From assembly GCA_934167755.1 (NCBI GenBank), contig CAKPLT010000009.1, positions 5,882 through 69,881 of the forward strand: DNA of 64,000 nt, written 5' to 3'. Positions 18,080 through 27,058 of the stretch are shown piece by piece (position 1 is the first letter of the stretch; every line of letters begins with the position of its first letter). The position numbers were made by a program, and so were the translations under genes. Under the pieces are notes generated by a model, which worked only from the letters and a program-made list of their open reading frames with translations, made no database searches and was not told the DNA's origin. Source of the stretch: an uncultured Clostridia bacterium (lineage in GTDB: Bacteria; Bacillota; Clostridia; TANB77; CAG-508).

Positions 18080-19168
18080 ATGGAAACAAAAGAATTATCA
18101 ATAAAAGAAAAAATAGGTCAGATGGTTATGATAGGTCTCGATACAAACTACATAACAGATAGAATAAGAAACATGATACAAAACTATAAAATTGGTGGAG
18201 TAATATTATATAGAAAAAATTTTTTTACATATCAAGATATGTTAAAATTAATAAAAGAATTAAAAGAATTAAATAAAGATAATAAAATACCATTATTTAT
18301 TGCAATAGATCAAGAAGGTGGAAGAGTAAACAGAATGCCTAAAGAGGTTAAAAATTTACCTTCTGCAAATCGTGTGGCAGCAGTCGGGGGACAAGAATTA
18401 GTATCAAAATCTGCAAATATAATAGGAGAAATTTTATATAAATCTGGAGTTAATTTGAATTTTGCACCTGTACTAGATATTAAAAGATTTGAAGATAAAA
18501 CAGCAATAGGAGATAGAAGTTATGGAATAGACAAAGAATTTGTAGCAAATTGTGGGATAGCTGCAATGAAAGCATTACAAAAAAATAATATGGTGTCTGT
18601 AATAAAACATTTTCCAGGACATGGTGCAACAAAACAAGATTCTCATCATTTTTTGCCTATAATAAATAAACCAATGAAGAAACTTGAAGAAGAAGACATG
18701 TATCCATTTAAACAAGCAATAAGAAATGGAGCTGATGCAGTACTAGTAGGACATTTACTAATAACAAATGTTACTGGGATTTTTCCTGCATCATTATCAA
18801 GAAAATTTATAACAAAATATTTAAGAGTTAAATATAGATATAAAGGTTTAATAATAACAGATGATTTAAAAATGAAAGCTATAAAATTTATGTATGGACC
18901 AAGTCTAGCAGTTAGAAAAGCTTTTGAGGCTGGAAATGACATTATTGTTTTTCGATTTAATAAAGATGAAGAACAAAAGGTTTTAGATAAAATTATTAAT
19001 TTAACAACAATAGGAAAAATAAAAGAAAGCAGAATTAATAAAAGTGTAAAAAGAATTATACAAACAAAACAAAAATATGGTATTTCTGATACAAAAGAGT
19101 TTAGTGGAGTAGATATTAATAAAATAAATGAAGAGATAGAAGAAATAAGAGAAAACTGTGAAATATAA
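18080..19168 (+). CDS. nagZ: Glycoside hydrolase family 3 beta-N-acetylhexosaminidase
   Basis: NagZ-type enzymes remove N-acetylglucosamine from peptidoglycan fragments. The 362 residues form the GH3 barrel with AIDQEGGRVNRM, the KHFPGHGATKQDSHHFLP loop holding the His-Asp acid/base pair, and TDDLKMKAI with the nucleophile. No signal peptide is visible, so it should act on recycled muropeptides in the cytoplasm. RBS TGGAG precedes the ATG. Confidence 0.93.
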   Translation: METKELSIKEKIGQMVMIGLDTNYITDRIRNMIQNYKIGGVILYRKNFFTYQDMLKLIKELKELNKDNKIPLFIAIDQEGGRVNRMPKEVKNLPSANRVAAVGGQELVSKSANIIGEILYKSGVNLNFAPVLDIKRFEDKTAIGDRSYGIDKEFVANCGIAAMKALQKNNMVSVIKHFPGHGATKQDSHHFLPIINKPMKKLEEEDMYPFKQAIRNGADAVLVGHLLITNVTGIFPASLSRKFITKYLRVKYRYKGLIITDDLKMKAIKFMYGPSLAVRKAFEAGNDIIVFRFNKDEEQKVLDKIINLTTIGKIKESRINKSVKRIIQTKQKYGISDTKEFSGVDINKINEEIEEIRENCEI

Positions 19169-19203
19169 AAATGAGTCTAAAAAATCAGACTCATTTTTAT
19201 ACA
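19166..19203 (+). terminator. Bidirectional terminator between nagZ and the M18 aminopeptidase
   Basis: AAAAATGAGTCT and AGACTCATTTTT arms form a symmetric hairpin serving the two convergent genes. Confidence 0.92.
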
Positions 19204-19205
19204 TT

Positions 19206-20591
19206 TTATTCTTCCCAGAATGCTTTATAAGTTCTATAAGCAGAATAAACATCAAATTTACTTGTTACTTCATATGGTGCATGCATAGAAAGAACCGGAA
19301 CACCACAATCAATAACATCAACACCTTTATTTGCTAAAATATAAGCAATAGTGCCTCCACCACCAACATCAACTTTACCAAGTTCAGAAATTTGATATCT
19401 AATATCATTTTTCTCTAATACTCTTCTAACCCATGCAACAAATTCTGCATTTGCATCAGAAGCACCAGATTTTCCACGAGCACCTGTATATTTATTAAGA
19501 CCAATACCGCGACCTAAAAATGCAGCATTGTTTTTATCAGAAACATTACCATAAAGTGGATCATAACCTGCATCAACATCTGCTGAAAGCATTCTAGAGA
19601 AACAGAATACTTTATCTAATAGATTTGGTCTATTTTCACCAGCTTTATTCAATAATTCAGAAACAAAGTAATCAAACATATGTGATTCCATACCAGTGTT
19701 TCCCATACTTCCAATTTCTTCTTTATCAGAAAGAATACATACAGCTGTTGTTTTAACATTATTTAAACTTATCATAGCAGACAAAGATGTGTATGCACAT
19801 ATTTTGTCATCTTGACCATATGCAGCAACCATACTTCCATCAAATCCTAAAGAACGAGCTTTAAATGCTGGAACAACTTCTATTTCTGAACTTAAAAAGT
19901 CAGATTCTGTAATATTATATTTTTGATTTAAAATATTTAAAATATTTAATTTGATTTTTTCGCTACATTTTTCATCATCATAAGGTATACTTCCAAGTAA
20001 AATTGCTAAATCTTCACCATCAATACCATTTTTTAATTTTTTCTCCATTTGGTCTTGAGCTAAATGTGGTAATAAATCTGTAATTGTAAATATTGGGTCA
20101 TTTTCATCTTCACCAATGTTTATAGTAACTTTTTCTCCATTTGCTTTAACAATTACACCATGTAAACTTAGTGGGATTGTAGTCCATTGATATTTTTTTA
20201 TTCCTCCATAATAATGTGTTTTAAAATATGCAAATCCTGAATCTTCATATAAAGGATTTGGTTTTAAATCTAGTCTTGGAGAATCTATATGAGCTCCAAC
20301 TATTTGAAGACCATTTTCTAAAGGTTCTGTTCCAATAACAGCTAAATACATACTTTTTTCTCTGTTAATAAAATATACTTTATCACCAGGCATTAGAACA
20401 TCATATGTTGAAATATCTTTGAAACCATTTGCCTCTGCTATTGATTTTGCAGTAACTACAGCTTCTCTTTCTGTTTTTGATTTGTTCATAAAATTAATGT
20501 ATCCATTACAATAAGAATAGATTTCTTCTTTTTCATGTGTGTCTATTTTTGACCATCCAGCTTCTTTTTTATTAAATAATTTTTCTTCCAT
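19206..20591 (-). CDS. M18 family aspartyl-type aminopeptidase
   Basis: M18 enzymes are dodecameric cytoplasmic zinc aminopeptidases. The 461 residues carry the metal ligands in VGAHIDSPRLDLKP, SDKEEIGSMG, ADVDAGYDP and LSMHAPYEVTSK. Length is normal. The start is supported by AGAAAGGAAG upstream. It is monocistronic, convergent with nagZ. Confidence 0.95.
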   Translation of the reverse strand: MEEKLFNKKEAGWSKIDTHEKEEIYSYCNGYINFMNKSKTEREAVVTAKSIAEANGFKDISTYDVLMPGDKVYFINREKSMYLAVIGTEPLENGLQIVGAHIDSPRLDLKPNPLYEDSGFAYFKTHYYGGIKKYQWTTIPLSLHGVIVKANGEKVTINIGEDENDPIFTITDLLPHLAQDQMEKKLKNGIDGEDLAILLGSIPYDDEKCSEKIKLNILNILNQKYNITESDFLSSEIEVVPAFKARSLGFDGSMVAAYGQDDKICAYTSLSAMISLNNVKTTAVCILSDKEEIGSMGNTGMESHMFDYFVSELLNKAGENRPNLLDKVFCFSRMLSADVDAGYDPLYGNVSDKNNAAFLGRGIGLNKYTGARGKSGASDANAEFVAWVRRVLEKNDIRYQISELGKVDVGGGGTIAYILANKGVDVIDCGVPVLSMHAPYEVTSKFDVYSAYRTYKAFWEE

Positions 20592-20864
20592 TTTATTTCT
20601 CTCTTCCTTTCTTAAGTATATGCTGATTTATCAGCTATTAATATTTTATTGTAGTATATCACTTTATGTTTTATTTTTCCATAGATTAAATAAAATATTC
20701 TATAAAAATTATTATGGATTTTGAATAATGGAAATTATATGATTTTTTGGTAATAAATGTTTATCAAATTTTGTCGAAAAATGTGTTGGAAAAGTAAGCA
20801 CTTATTGATATAATAAACTTAACTATGTGTTTGTACAAAAATATAAAATTCAAAAGGTTGAGTA

Positions 20865-21131
20865 ATGTCAATTAAAGAAGAAAAACAAATGAAAATATTA
20901 AAAAAAGTAGTTACTATAATAATAATGATAATTTTATGTGGAATTTTATTTGCAAGTGGTGTAATATTAATAAATTCATATATTAGACCAAATGAAGTTC
21001 CAGCTTTTTTTGGAGGGAAACCATTTATAGTATTATCAGGTTCAATGGAGACACAAATAATGACAGGGGATATTGCAGTTGTAAAAGATGTTAATACTAA
21101 TGAATTACAAGAACAAATTTATTTTCTATAA
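20865..21131 (+). pseudogene. Truncated type I signal peptidase (SipW-like)
   Basis: The 88 residues have an N-terminal membrane helix (about 17-38) and the signal peptidase serine region VLSGSMETQIMTGDIAVVKDV. The frame then stops, so the catalytic lysine region and the rest of the usual length of 170 or more residues are missing. No continuation is found in the next 380 bases in any frame. It is most likely a decayed 5' fragment. A weak AAAGG site precedes the ATG. Confidence 0.7.
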
Positions 21132-21514
21132 TTTCATTTATATTTTGATATTTAGGATTATCTTTTAAAATTAAATTCAAATTGACTATAGTCTAAGGCA
21201 AAATAATTTTTCCTTAGACAAATTAGTTGATGGGGAGTCAGAAATCTTTAATATATATTGTAACAAAATCTTTTTTTTTGTTTTTCTAAAATTAATATGT
21301 TTGAACTTATCAAATTAAAAAATCTATCTATAACAACACTTCTAACAATTATTATATCAAAAAAAAATAATTAAAGTCTATTAATAAATAAAAAAATTTA
21401 ACAGTTATTGTTACAAGATAATGGTTTATTGTAATACTGTATTTACTGAACAGATATCCACTTTGTGCATAGTTTCAATATTATTGGAAAAAATATCAAA
21501 AAAGGAGGAGAATT
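21132..21514 (+). other. Gene-free AT-rich region after the broken signal peptidase
   Basis: No open frame of coding character is present. One hairpin is visible (GTCTAAGG with CCTTAGAC, about 21191-21220). The stretch probably contains deletion scar and the upstream region of the flavoprotein gene. Confidence 0.5.
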
Positions 21515-23029
21515 ATGAGTTCGTTATGGATAGAAACGACAAAAGAAGAAATAAATCTAAAACCATTAGAAAGAGATGAGAAAACAGAAGTATGTATAAT
21601 AGGAGCAGGATTATTTGGGCTAACAACAGCATATTATTTAACACAATGTGGAAAAAAAGTTATAGTTTTAGAAAAAGAAAATATAGGAGAAAAAGTAAGT
21701 GGAAACACAACAGGAAAAATTACAAGTTTGCATGACTTATTTTATGCACATTTAATTAATGATTATGGAGAAGAATATGCAAGAAAATATTTGGAAGCAA
21801 ATGAACAAGCAATAGAAAATATCAAGCAAATAATAGAAAAGGAACAGATTGAATGTGAATTTAGTCCTAAAAAAGCATATGTATATACAACTAATGAAGA
21901 TGAAGTTATAGAAATAGAAAAAGAAGTTGAAGCAGTTAATAAATTAGGAAAAAATGCGAAACTTGTTACAAACATAGGACTTCCTGAAAAAATAAAATGT
22001 GCAATAGAATTTGACAAACAAGCACAATTTCATCCAAGAAAATATATGTTAGGTTTAGCAAAAGCTATTTTAAGGCAAAATAAAATATATAACTATACAA
22101 CAGTAACAGATGTAGAAAAAGATGGGGAAAGTTATAATGTGTGCACAGATAAAGGAAATATAAAAGCAAAATATGTAATATTAGCAACACATTTTCCAAT
22201 AGTAAATATACCAGGATTTTATTTTCTAAAAATGTATCAAGCAACATCATATTTAATAGCAATAGAAACAAAAAGTAAGTTACCACAAGAAATGTATATA
22301 AATGTAAAAGAACCAGTATATTCATTTAGAACTGCAAATTATAATGGAAAAGAAATACTATTAATAGGTGGTGCAGGACATAAAACAGGAGAACCAATAC
22401 CAGAAGAATCGTATTATGAAAAATTAGAGAAAAAGGCAAAAGAAATGTATCCAGACAGCAGAGTGCTATTTAAATGGAACACAAGAGACTGCATTAGTTT
22501 AGATAAAATACCATATATTGGAGAATTTTCAAATCTAATGAAAAATATGTATGTAGGAACAGGATTTAAAAAATGGGGAATGACACTATCAAATGTAGCA
22601 GCCAATATAGTAACTGATAAAATTACAGGAAAAGAGAATAAATTTGAAGAAATATTTACAGCAACAAGAATGAAAACAATAAAAAATAGGTGGGAAGTTG
22701 AAAATATGCTAAAAGAAACAGTGAACTCAATAGCATTAAAGAAAATGAAAATTGACACATGGAATTTGGAAAAAATAGAAAATAATAATGGTGCAATAAT
22801 AGAAATAGATGGCAATAATGTTGGAATTTATAAAGACATAAATGGAAAAATATATGCAGTAAAACCAAACTGTTCACATTTAGGATGTTTACTATCTTGG
22901 AATAATACTGATAAGACTTGGGATTGCCCTTGTCATGGAAGTAGATATGATTATATGGGAAAGAATATCTATGAACCGGGTATTAAAAATTTAACATTAA
23001 TGAGTGTTCCTATTGGTAAAAATTTGTAA
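21515..23029 (+). CDS. FAD-dependent oxidoreductase with C-terminal Rieske iron-sulfur domain
   Basis: The N-terminal DAO-type domain has the dinucleotide fold VCIIGAGLFGLTTAYYL and a later MYVGTGFKKWGMTLS region. From about residue 430 a Rieske domain follows with CSHLGC and CPCHGS ligands for a [2Fe-2S] cluster. Such fusions are thought to oxidise a small substrate and pass electrons to the cluster; the substrate is unknown. Length is 504 residues, with AAAGGAGGAG before the ATG. It stands alone. Confidence 0.9.
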   Translation: MSSLWIETTKEEINLKPLERDEKTEVCIIGAGLFGLTTAYYLTQCGKKVIVLEKENIGEKVSGNTTGKITSLHDLFYAHLINDYGEEYARKYLEANEQAIENIKQIIEKEQIECEFSPKKAYVYTTNEDEVIEIEKEVEAVNKLGKNAKLVTNIGLPEKIKCAIEFDKQAQFHPRKYMLGLAKAILRQNKIYNYTTVTDVEKDGESYNVCTDKGNIKAKYVILATHFPIVNIPGFYFLKMYQATSYLIAIETKSKLPQEMYINVKEPVYSFRTANYNGKEILLIGGAGHKTGEPIPEESYYEKLEKKAKEMYPDSRVLFKWNTRDCISLDKIPYIGEFSNLMKNMYVGTGFKKWGMTLSNVAANIVTDKITGKENKFEEIFTATRMKTIKNRWEVENMLKETVNSIALKKMKIDTWNLEKIENNNGAIIEIDGNNVGIYKDINGKIYAVKPNCSHLGCLLSWNNTDKTWDCPCHGSRYDYMGKNIYEPGIKNLTLMSVPIGKNL

Positions 23030-23049
23030 AAAAAGTTTTCCAGAAATTG

Positions 23050-23078
23050 TTTACAAAAAATAGTAGTTTTGCTATAAT
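23050..23078 (+). promoter_or_regulatory. Promoter of the unknown gene pair
   Basis: TTTACA and TATAAT are 17 bases apart, about 35 bases before the ATG at 23113. Confidence 0.75.
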
Positions 23079-23112
23079 TAAAATGTATATGATAAACAAA
23101 GGAGAACTATAC

Positions 23113-23760
23113 ATGGAACACGAAAATCTAGATGAAAATGCAAAATACCTAGCAGCATGTGAAAATGTAAAAAAAATAGTAAATGCAATAAAATCCATAA
23201 AAATAAAATATTATCCTAATTTTGCTAAAATTTCGGAAGCAGATAAAAAGGTATATGATGAATTAGAATTTAACTTAGAAAAAATATCAGAAGATAATAA
23301 CCTAAATAGACTAAAAACAGTGTTAATGGAAGAAGTTTCAGCAAAATATGATAAAAAAGATATGAACAATAATGAATCTAGAGATCCTAAATTTTTGGAT
23401 AATAAATTATTAGCTTGTTATGGGGCAATTGATGCACAGCAAAAGGCATTATCGCAAGGTAAAATAAGTCAAGCTAGAAGGTGCCAAGATATATTGAAAC
23501 AATACATGAGTGAAATAGATTCAATAGAATTTAAAAAAATAATAATTGATTATAAAAGAGAAAAAATTGGAGAATTAATCAGAGATAGAGAAATTATACA
23601 AAAAAGAATTAAAGAAACTATGCAATATATGAAAAGCTGTTATGAATCAGATGTGTCTGAAAGGCAACATGCAAGTGAACAAATACAAGAAGCGAAGAAT
23701 AATTCGACAATGTTATTTAACAAAGCAAGAATGAACACAGATGAATTAGTATTAGGATAA
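23113..23760 (+). CDS. Unknown helical protein, YlbF-like appearance
   Basis: The 215 residues are predicted almost entirely helical and charged, with no membrane segment. The start at 23113 follows AAAGGAG; longer in-frame starts overlap the promoter. A segment IQKRIKETMQYMKSCYESD and repeated short helices recall YlbF/YmcA-type proteins, but I cannot assign a family. It is followed 14 bases later by a second unknown gene with its own AGGAGG. Confidence 0.6.
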   Translation: MEHENLDENAKYLAACENVKKIVNAIKSIKIKYYPNFAKISEADKKVYDELEFNLEKISEDNNLNRLKTVLMEEVSAKYDKKDMNNNESRDPKFLDNKLLACYGAIDAQQKALSQGKISQARRCQDILKQYMSEIDSIEFKKIIIDYKREKIGELIRDREIIQKRIKETMQYMKSCYESDVSERQHASEQIQEAKNNSTMLFNKARMNTDELVLG

Positions 23761-23774
23761 CATAGGAGGAAAGT

Positions 23775-24224
23775 GTGGAAAGAGCATATGAAGAAGCTTT
23801 TACAGAAGTTGAAGAAGTAATAAAACTTATGCCAATTGATTTAGCAAGTAAAATACCAGTTCAATTTAGGCAGATAATTTCTGAAAATAAAGCTACAAAT
23901 TATAAAACTGATATAAAAGAACCTTTAGAAGAGCAAAAATTGAAAAAAGAGACAATTGCTATATTAGGTTTGATTTATAGAGACTTCTTGGCAAGCCCTG
24001 AAGAAAGAGAAAAACTACAATTAAAGGATGCTGAGGAATTAGAAAAAATAGAAAAAGAAATGCAAGAACAATATGATATAGGAAATTTTTTTGAAAAGAA
24101 AAAAAAGTCTAAGAATATAGATAGTGAACGAATTTCAAAAGATTTAACTTTGTATAAAGAACAAAGTTTCCTAACAAAGATTTTTAACATAATTAAAGGC
24201 ATTTTTAAGAAAAATAAATTTTAA
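23775..24224 (+). CDS. Unknown protein with basic C-terminus, second gene of a pair
   Basis: The protein has 149 residues, starts with GTG and has AGGAGGAAA upstream. It begins with an acidic helix and continues with a stretch of IPVQFRQIISENKATNY, PLEEQKLKKETIAILGLIYRDFL and a strongly basic end (KGIFKKNKF) that could bind membrane or nucleic acid. Similar small proteins occur in Clostridia, but I know no function. Its constant spacing with the upstream gene suggests a shared role. Confidence 0.65.
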   Translation: MERAYEEAFTEVEEVIKLMPIDLASKIPVQFRQIISENKATNYKTDIKEPLEEQKLKKETIAILGLIYRDFLASPEEREKLQLKDAEELEKIEKEMQEQYDIGNFFEKKKKSKNIDSERISKDLTLYKEQSFLTKIFNIIKGIFKKNKF

Positions 24225-24313
24225 GAAAATTGTCGAAATTTATTGACTTATATAAATCTTTTTGCTAAAATAACAGCATAAATCATATATTTATATGTTT
24301 ATAAACCGTTTAT

Positions 24314-24358
24314 TGAACTAGATAGATTGCTTTTAAACCAGTTATCTAGTTCTCTTTT
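24314..24358 (+). terminator. Terminator after the unknown pair
   Basis: GAACTAGATA and TATCTAGTTC arms with inner GCTTTTAAAC are followed by TCTTTTTT. The rest of 24225-24580 is AT-rich and holds only this hairpin and the promoter at 24418-24447. Confidence 0.85.
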
Positions 24359-24417
24359 TTATATACTAGTTATAAATTATCCTGTAACAATTGTCGAATT
24401 TTGTAAATCGAATTTTC

Positions 24418-24447
24418 TTGACAGAAGCAAAAAGAGTATATTATAAT
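24418..24447 (+). promoter_or_regulatory. Promoter of the tryptophan-heptad protein
   Basis: TTGACA and TATAAT are separated by 18 bases and lead into a long (about 125 nt) untranslated leader. Confidence 0.7.
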
Positions 24448-24580
24448 AAATACAAATTTTTAATATTTTGGTGTACTATTTTATATTTAAATTATATCTA
24501 ATGAGAATTTAATTCATTTTAAATTAAATTTATATCTAAAGTTTAAATCTAGTTTTTATTTTATAAGGAGGAATTAATAT

Positions 24581-24958
24581 ATGAATAAAGATGAAATATT
24601 AGTGCCAGTACTACAGGCAATTAATGACTTGCGCGCAGAGGTAAGAGATAATAAGAGAGAAATAAGAGAAATGAGAGAAGAAAATAATAAACGCTGGGAG
24701 GAAAATGATAAGCGTTGGAAAGAAAATGATAAACAATGGAAAGAAAATTGGAGGATGTGGGGAGAAAACAAACTACAATGGAAAGAAAATTGGAAGATGT
24801 GGGAAGAAAACAAAAAATTATGGGCTGAATATAGAGAAAATAGAAAATCAGATAAAAAAGAATTATTTGATACATTGCTAAAATATGACATTTCTATATC
24901 AACGCAATTAGGTGATAAAAACGCTGAAAAAATGAAAAGACTACTTAAAATAAAGTAA
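24581..24958 (+). CDS. Tryptophan-heptad repeat coiled-coil protein
   Basis: The 125-residue charged protein contains seven consecutive heptads of the form N-x-x-x-W-x-E between about residues 37 and 88, for example NDKRWKE, NDKQWKE and NKLQWKE. Tryptophan recurs every seven residues, so the aromatic stripe lies on one face of a long helix. A short helix precedes and a globular-looking end (DISISTQLGDKNAEKMKRLLKIK) follows. There is no signal or membrane segment. RBS AAGGAGG precedes the start. The role is unknown; self-assembly is likely. Confidence 0.75.
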   Translation: MNKDEILVPVLQAINDLRAEVRDNKREIREMREENNKRWEENDKRWKENDKQWKENWRMWGENKLQWKENWKMWEENKKLWAEYRENRKSDKKELFDTLLKYDISISTQLGDKNAEKMKRLLKIK

Positions 24959-24984
24959 AAAATTATTAGGTACACCAAATCCAT

Positions 24985-25024
24985 GAAAATAATATTTAAT
25001 TCTATTTCGAATTGAATATTATTT
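24985..25024 (+). terminator. Terminator after the heptad protein
   Basis: AAAATAATATTTAATTC and GAATTGAATATTATTTT arms flank TATTTC, ending in TTTTTCTTT. Confidence 0.8.
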
Positions 25025-25079
25025 TTCTTTACAAAAAAAAATAATAAATATATAATTACACTTGTAAGGAGGAATAAAA

Positions 25080-25655
25080 ATGGCAAACTCAAAATTAATA
25101 GTAGTAGAAGGAGCTCAGGGCGCGGGAAAAACAACAATAACAGATTATTTAAGGTACTCACTAAGCTATACTAATTTATATAGGCTATCAGGAACATCTG
25201 ATAGTACTCAAACAGGCTTGAAAAAAGCAAAAGAAATGTATGAAACATTATTAGAATATATAAAAACATTAGAAAATTTAAGTATTAATTTAGTATTTGA
25301 TAGGACTTTTTTTACAGAAGAGAATTATTGCAGATTAGGAAAAAAAGAATATTCATTTACAGATGTGTATAATGAACTATTAGAAAAATTTAGTAAATTG
25401 GATTTTGATATATATTATGTTACATTATATTTAGAAAATCAAGAATTATATAATGAAAGATTATCAAGAGATGGAAAAGCAACATTTGCAACCTCAAAGT
25501 TTGGAGTTGAAAACAGTATAAGTCAGCAGAAAGTATATTTAGAAATGGCAGAAGAAATAAAAAATAAATACCCAAATATAAAAGTTATAAATATAAAATC
25601 AGATAGAAACTTAGAAGAAATAAAACAAGAATTAAGAGAAAAAATTGGATATTAA
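25080..25655 (+). CDS. Small P-loop kinase, thymidylate/deoxynucleoside kinase-like
   Basis: The 191 residues start LIVVEGAQGAGKTTITDYL (Walker A) and include VFDRTFFTEENY, like the DR-containing segment of nucleoside and thymidylate kinases, and an RLSRDGKA lid-like segment. A normal tmk would carry a DRY/TSLAYQG pattern, which I do not see, so the substrate is uncertain. RBS AAGGAGG precedes the ATG. It precedes the OLE RNA locus but has its own stop and spacing. Confidence 0.75.
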   Translation: MANSKLIVVEGAQGAGKTTITDYLRYSLSYTNLYRLSGTSDSTQTGLKKAKEMYETLLEYIKTLENLSINLVFDRTFFTEENYCRLGKKEYSFTDVYNELLEKFSKLDFDIYYVTLYLENQELYNERLSRDGKATFATSKFGVENSISQQKVYLEMAEEIKNKYPNIKVINIKSDRNLEEIKQELREKIGY

Positions 25656-25787
25656 TACAAAATTTAAAAATTAAGAAAAAGATAATGAAAAAGAGTAAAA
25701 GAGTAAAAAAGTAAAAAAATATATATAATGTAAATTGTAATCATATGAAATTGGTGAAAAAACAGGAAGAAAGACTTGTAATCGAAC

Positions 25788-25815
25788 TTGAAAAAATGGA
25801 TAAATTTGGTATAAT
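25788..25815 (+). promoter_or_regulatory. Promoter of the long non-coding RNA
   Basis: TTGAAA and TATAAT are 16 bases apart. A transcript would start near 25822, before the first G-rich conserved-looking block. The stretch 25656-25787 is A-rich without features. Confidence 0.75.
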
Positions 25816-25821
25816 AGAAAA

Positions 25822-26366
25822 CGATGGTGCATTATTCTAGTCGTACTAGTTATTGCGAGGGTGGGGCTAAAAATCCACTAAAGGGCATACCGATGAAGCT
25901 CCTTGTTTGTGCGCGAAATGCCAGTTTTGTGTGTGAGTAGGGTAGATAGAAACCAGGGTATGGCATAATGGCATATGCAGGATTCCCTTGTTTCGTTGAG
26001 GCTTAAATTTATAATTTGAGTAAAACCTATGGTGAGTGCCAAGACACGAAATACATAGAGTAGCCTGTCTTGAGTGAATGTATTGGGATTAATTAGTTAA
26101 CTTAATTATGAAATTGCATTTGCAAAAAAGACTAGCAATAAAATATAGTATGTTAAGGAAAACTTCTAGAATGTTTGCTTTAAAGAGAGGCATAGAAATC
26201 TGAGGATTAAGGTACGGATTTAAGTGGCGATCTAGTGTCTGCTGAAATATGTAGATGTTCTTTTAAATGGAAACAGCTATGTAGCAATATATAGTAAAGA
26301 ATAGAGAAATTCAACTAGACCTAAACCGTAAAATTTACTCAGGTTTTACCATCTTGATATAAAAAA
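25822..26366 (+). ncRNA. ole: Candidate OLE RNA (ornate large extremophilic RNA)
   Basis: About 545 nt without any significant open frame has clearly higher G content than its surroundings, its own promoter, and many short complementary segments. Examples are GTAAAACC at 26020-26027 with GGTTTTAC at 26342-26349, and GCATACC/GGTATGGC. It lies directly upstream of an OapA-like gene, the known partner of OLE RNA. OLE with OapA forms a membrane ribonucleoprotein linked to magnesium, cold and alcohol stress in Halalkalibacterium. The assignment rests on length, structure potential and the oapA neighbour, not on a covariance-model match. Ends are approximate. Confidence 0.75.
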
Positions 26367-26369
26367 ATA

Positions 26370-26395
26370 ATTGCGACCTATGGTCGTGTTTTAAA
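26370..26395 (+). terminator. Hairpin between the OLE RNA and oapA
   Basis: TGCGACC and GGTCGTG pair around TAT and are followed by TTTT. It could end most OLE transcripts and allow partial read-through into oapA, or be an RNA end structure. Confidence 0.5.
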
Positions 26396-26415
26396 TAAGG
26401 AGAAGAAAGTAATAA

Positions 26416-26946
26416 ATGAGCAAAAATAAAGAAAAAGAACACTCGAAAATTAAATGGTTTATAGAAGTATTTATAATAACATTTACATTATCTATATGTT
26501 TTTCGTATATATCAACATATGGGGTATCAAACTTAAACTTAGTATCATCAATAATTATATTAATAGCAGTAATTGTAGTAGGCATAATATTTGATATAAT
26601 AGGTGTTGCAGTTACTGTTGCAAAAGAACATGAATTTCATGCTAAAGCTACCAAAAAAGTAGATGGAGCTAAAGCATCAATTAAATTGATAAAAAATTCT
26701 ACAAAAGTTGCTAATATATGTGCAGATGTTATTGGTGATGTTTGCGGAGTATTAAGTGGTGCAATAAGTGCAATGATATCAACAAAAATAATGGAAAAAA
26801 CAGGAGCAAATTTACAGTTTGTTATTAGTGCTATAGTAGCATCATTAACAGTTGGTGGAAAAGCTTTAGGAAAAGAACTTGCAAATAAAGAATCAACACA
26901 AATTGTGCATTTTGTAGGAATTTTATTAAATAAAGTATATAAATAG
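26416..26946 (+). CDS. oapA: OLE-associated protein A-like membrane protein
   Basis: The 176-residue protein has four hydrophobic segments (about 16-32, 38-62, 100-118 and 130-150). The central block GIIFDIIGVAVTVAKEHE, FHAKATKKVDGAKASIKLIK, ANICADVIGDVCGVLSGA and the end ASLTVGGKALGKE match what I remember of the OapA family. OapA binds OLE RNA and places it at the membrane. RBS AAGGAGAAG precedes the start, and the long RNA ends about 50 bases upstream. Confidence 0.83.
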   Translation: MSKNKEKEHSKIKWFIEVFIITFTLSICFSYISTYGVSNLNLVSSIIILIAVIVVGIIFDIIGVAVTVAKEHEFHAKATKKVDGAKASIKLIKNSTKVANICADVIGDVCGVLSGAISAMISTKIMEKTGANLQFVISAIVASLTVGGKALGKELANKESTQIVHFVGILLNKVYK

Positions 26947-26967
26947 GTGCAAAAGGCATCTATTTTT

Positions 26968-26996
26968 TTGACAAAATGATATGGATGTGTTAAAAT
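26968..26996 (+). promoter_or_regulatory. Promoter of the GNAT-like/M23 pair
   Basis: TTGACA and TAAAAT are 17 bases apart. It overlaps the earliest in-frame ATG (26981), so translation must begin later, at GTG 27059. Confidence 0.7.
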
Positions 26997-27058
26997 CTGC
27001 ACAGTTGAATATAATTATATTTGACAATATATTAATACCTAAAGAGGGTGAAAAAATA

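Noticed and set aside
20539..20724. 61-codon plus-strand frame at the aminopeptidase start
   Set aside because: It overlaps the start of the M18 gene on the other strand, has no ribosome binding site and a low-complexity hydrophobic translation.
25822..26366. Reading the long RNA as RNase P RNA or tmRNA
   Set aside because: There is no tRNA-like end with CCA and no tag frame as in tmRNA, and I do not see the conserved RNase P core motifs. The adjacent OapA-like gene favours OLE.
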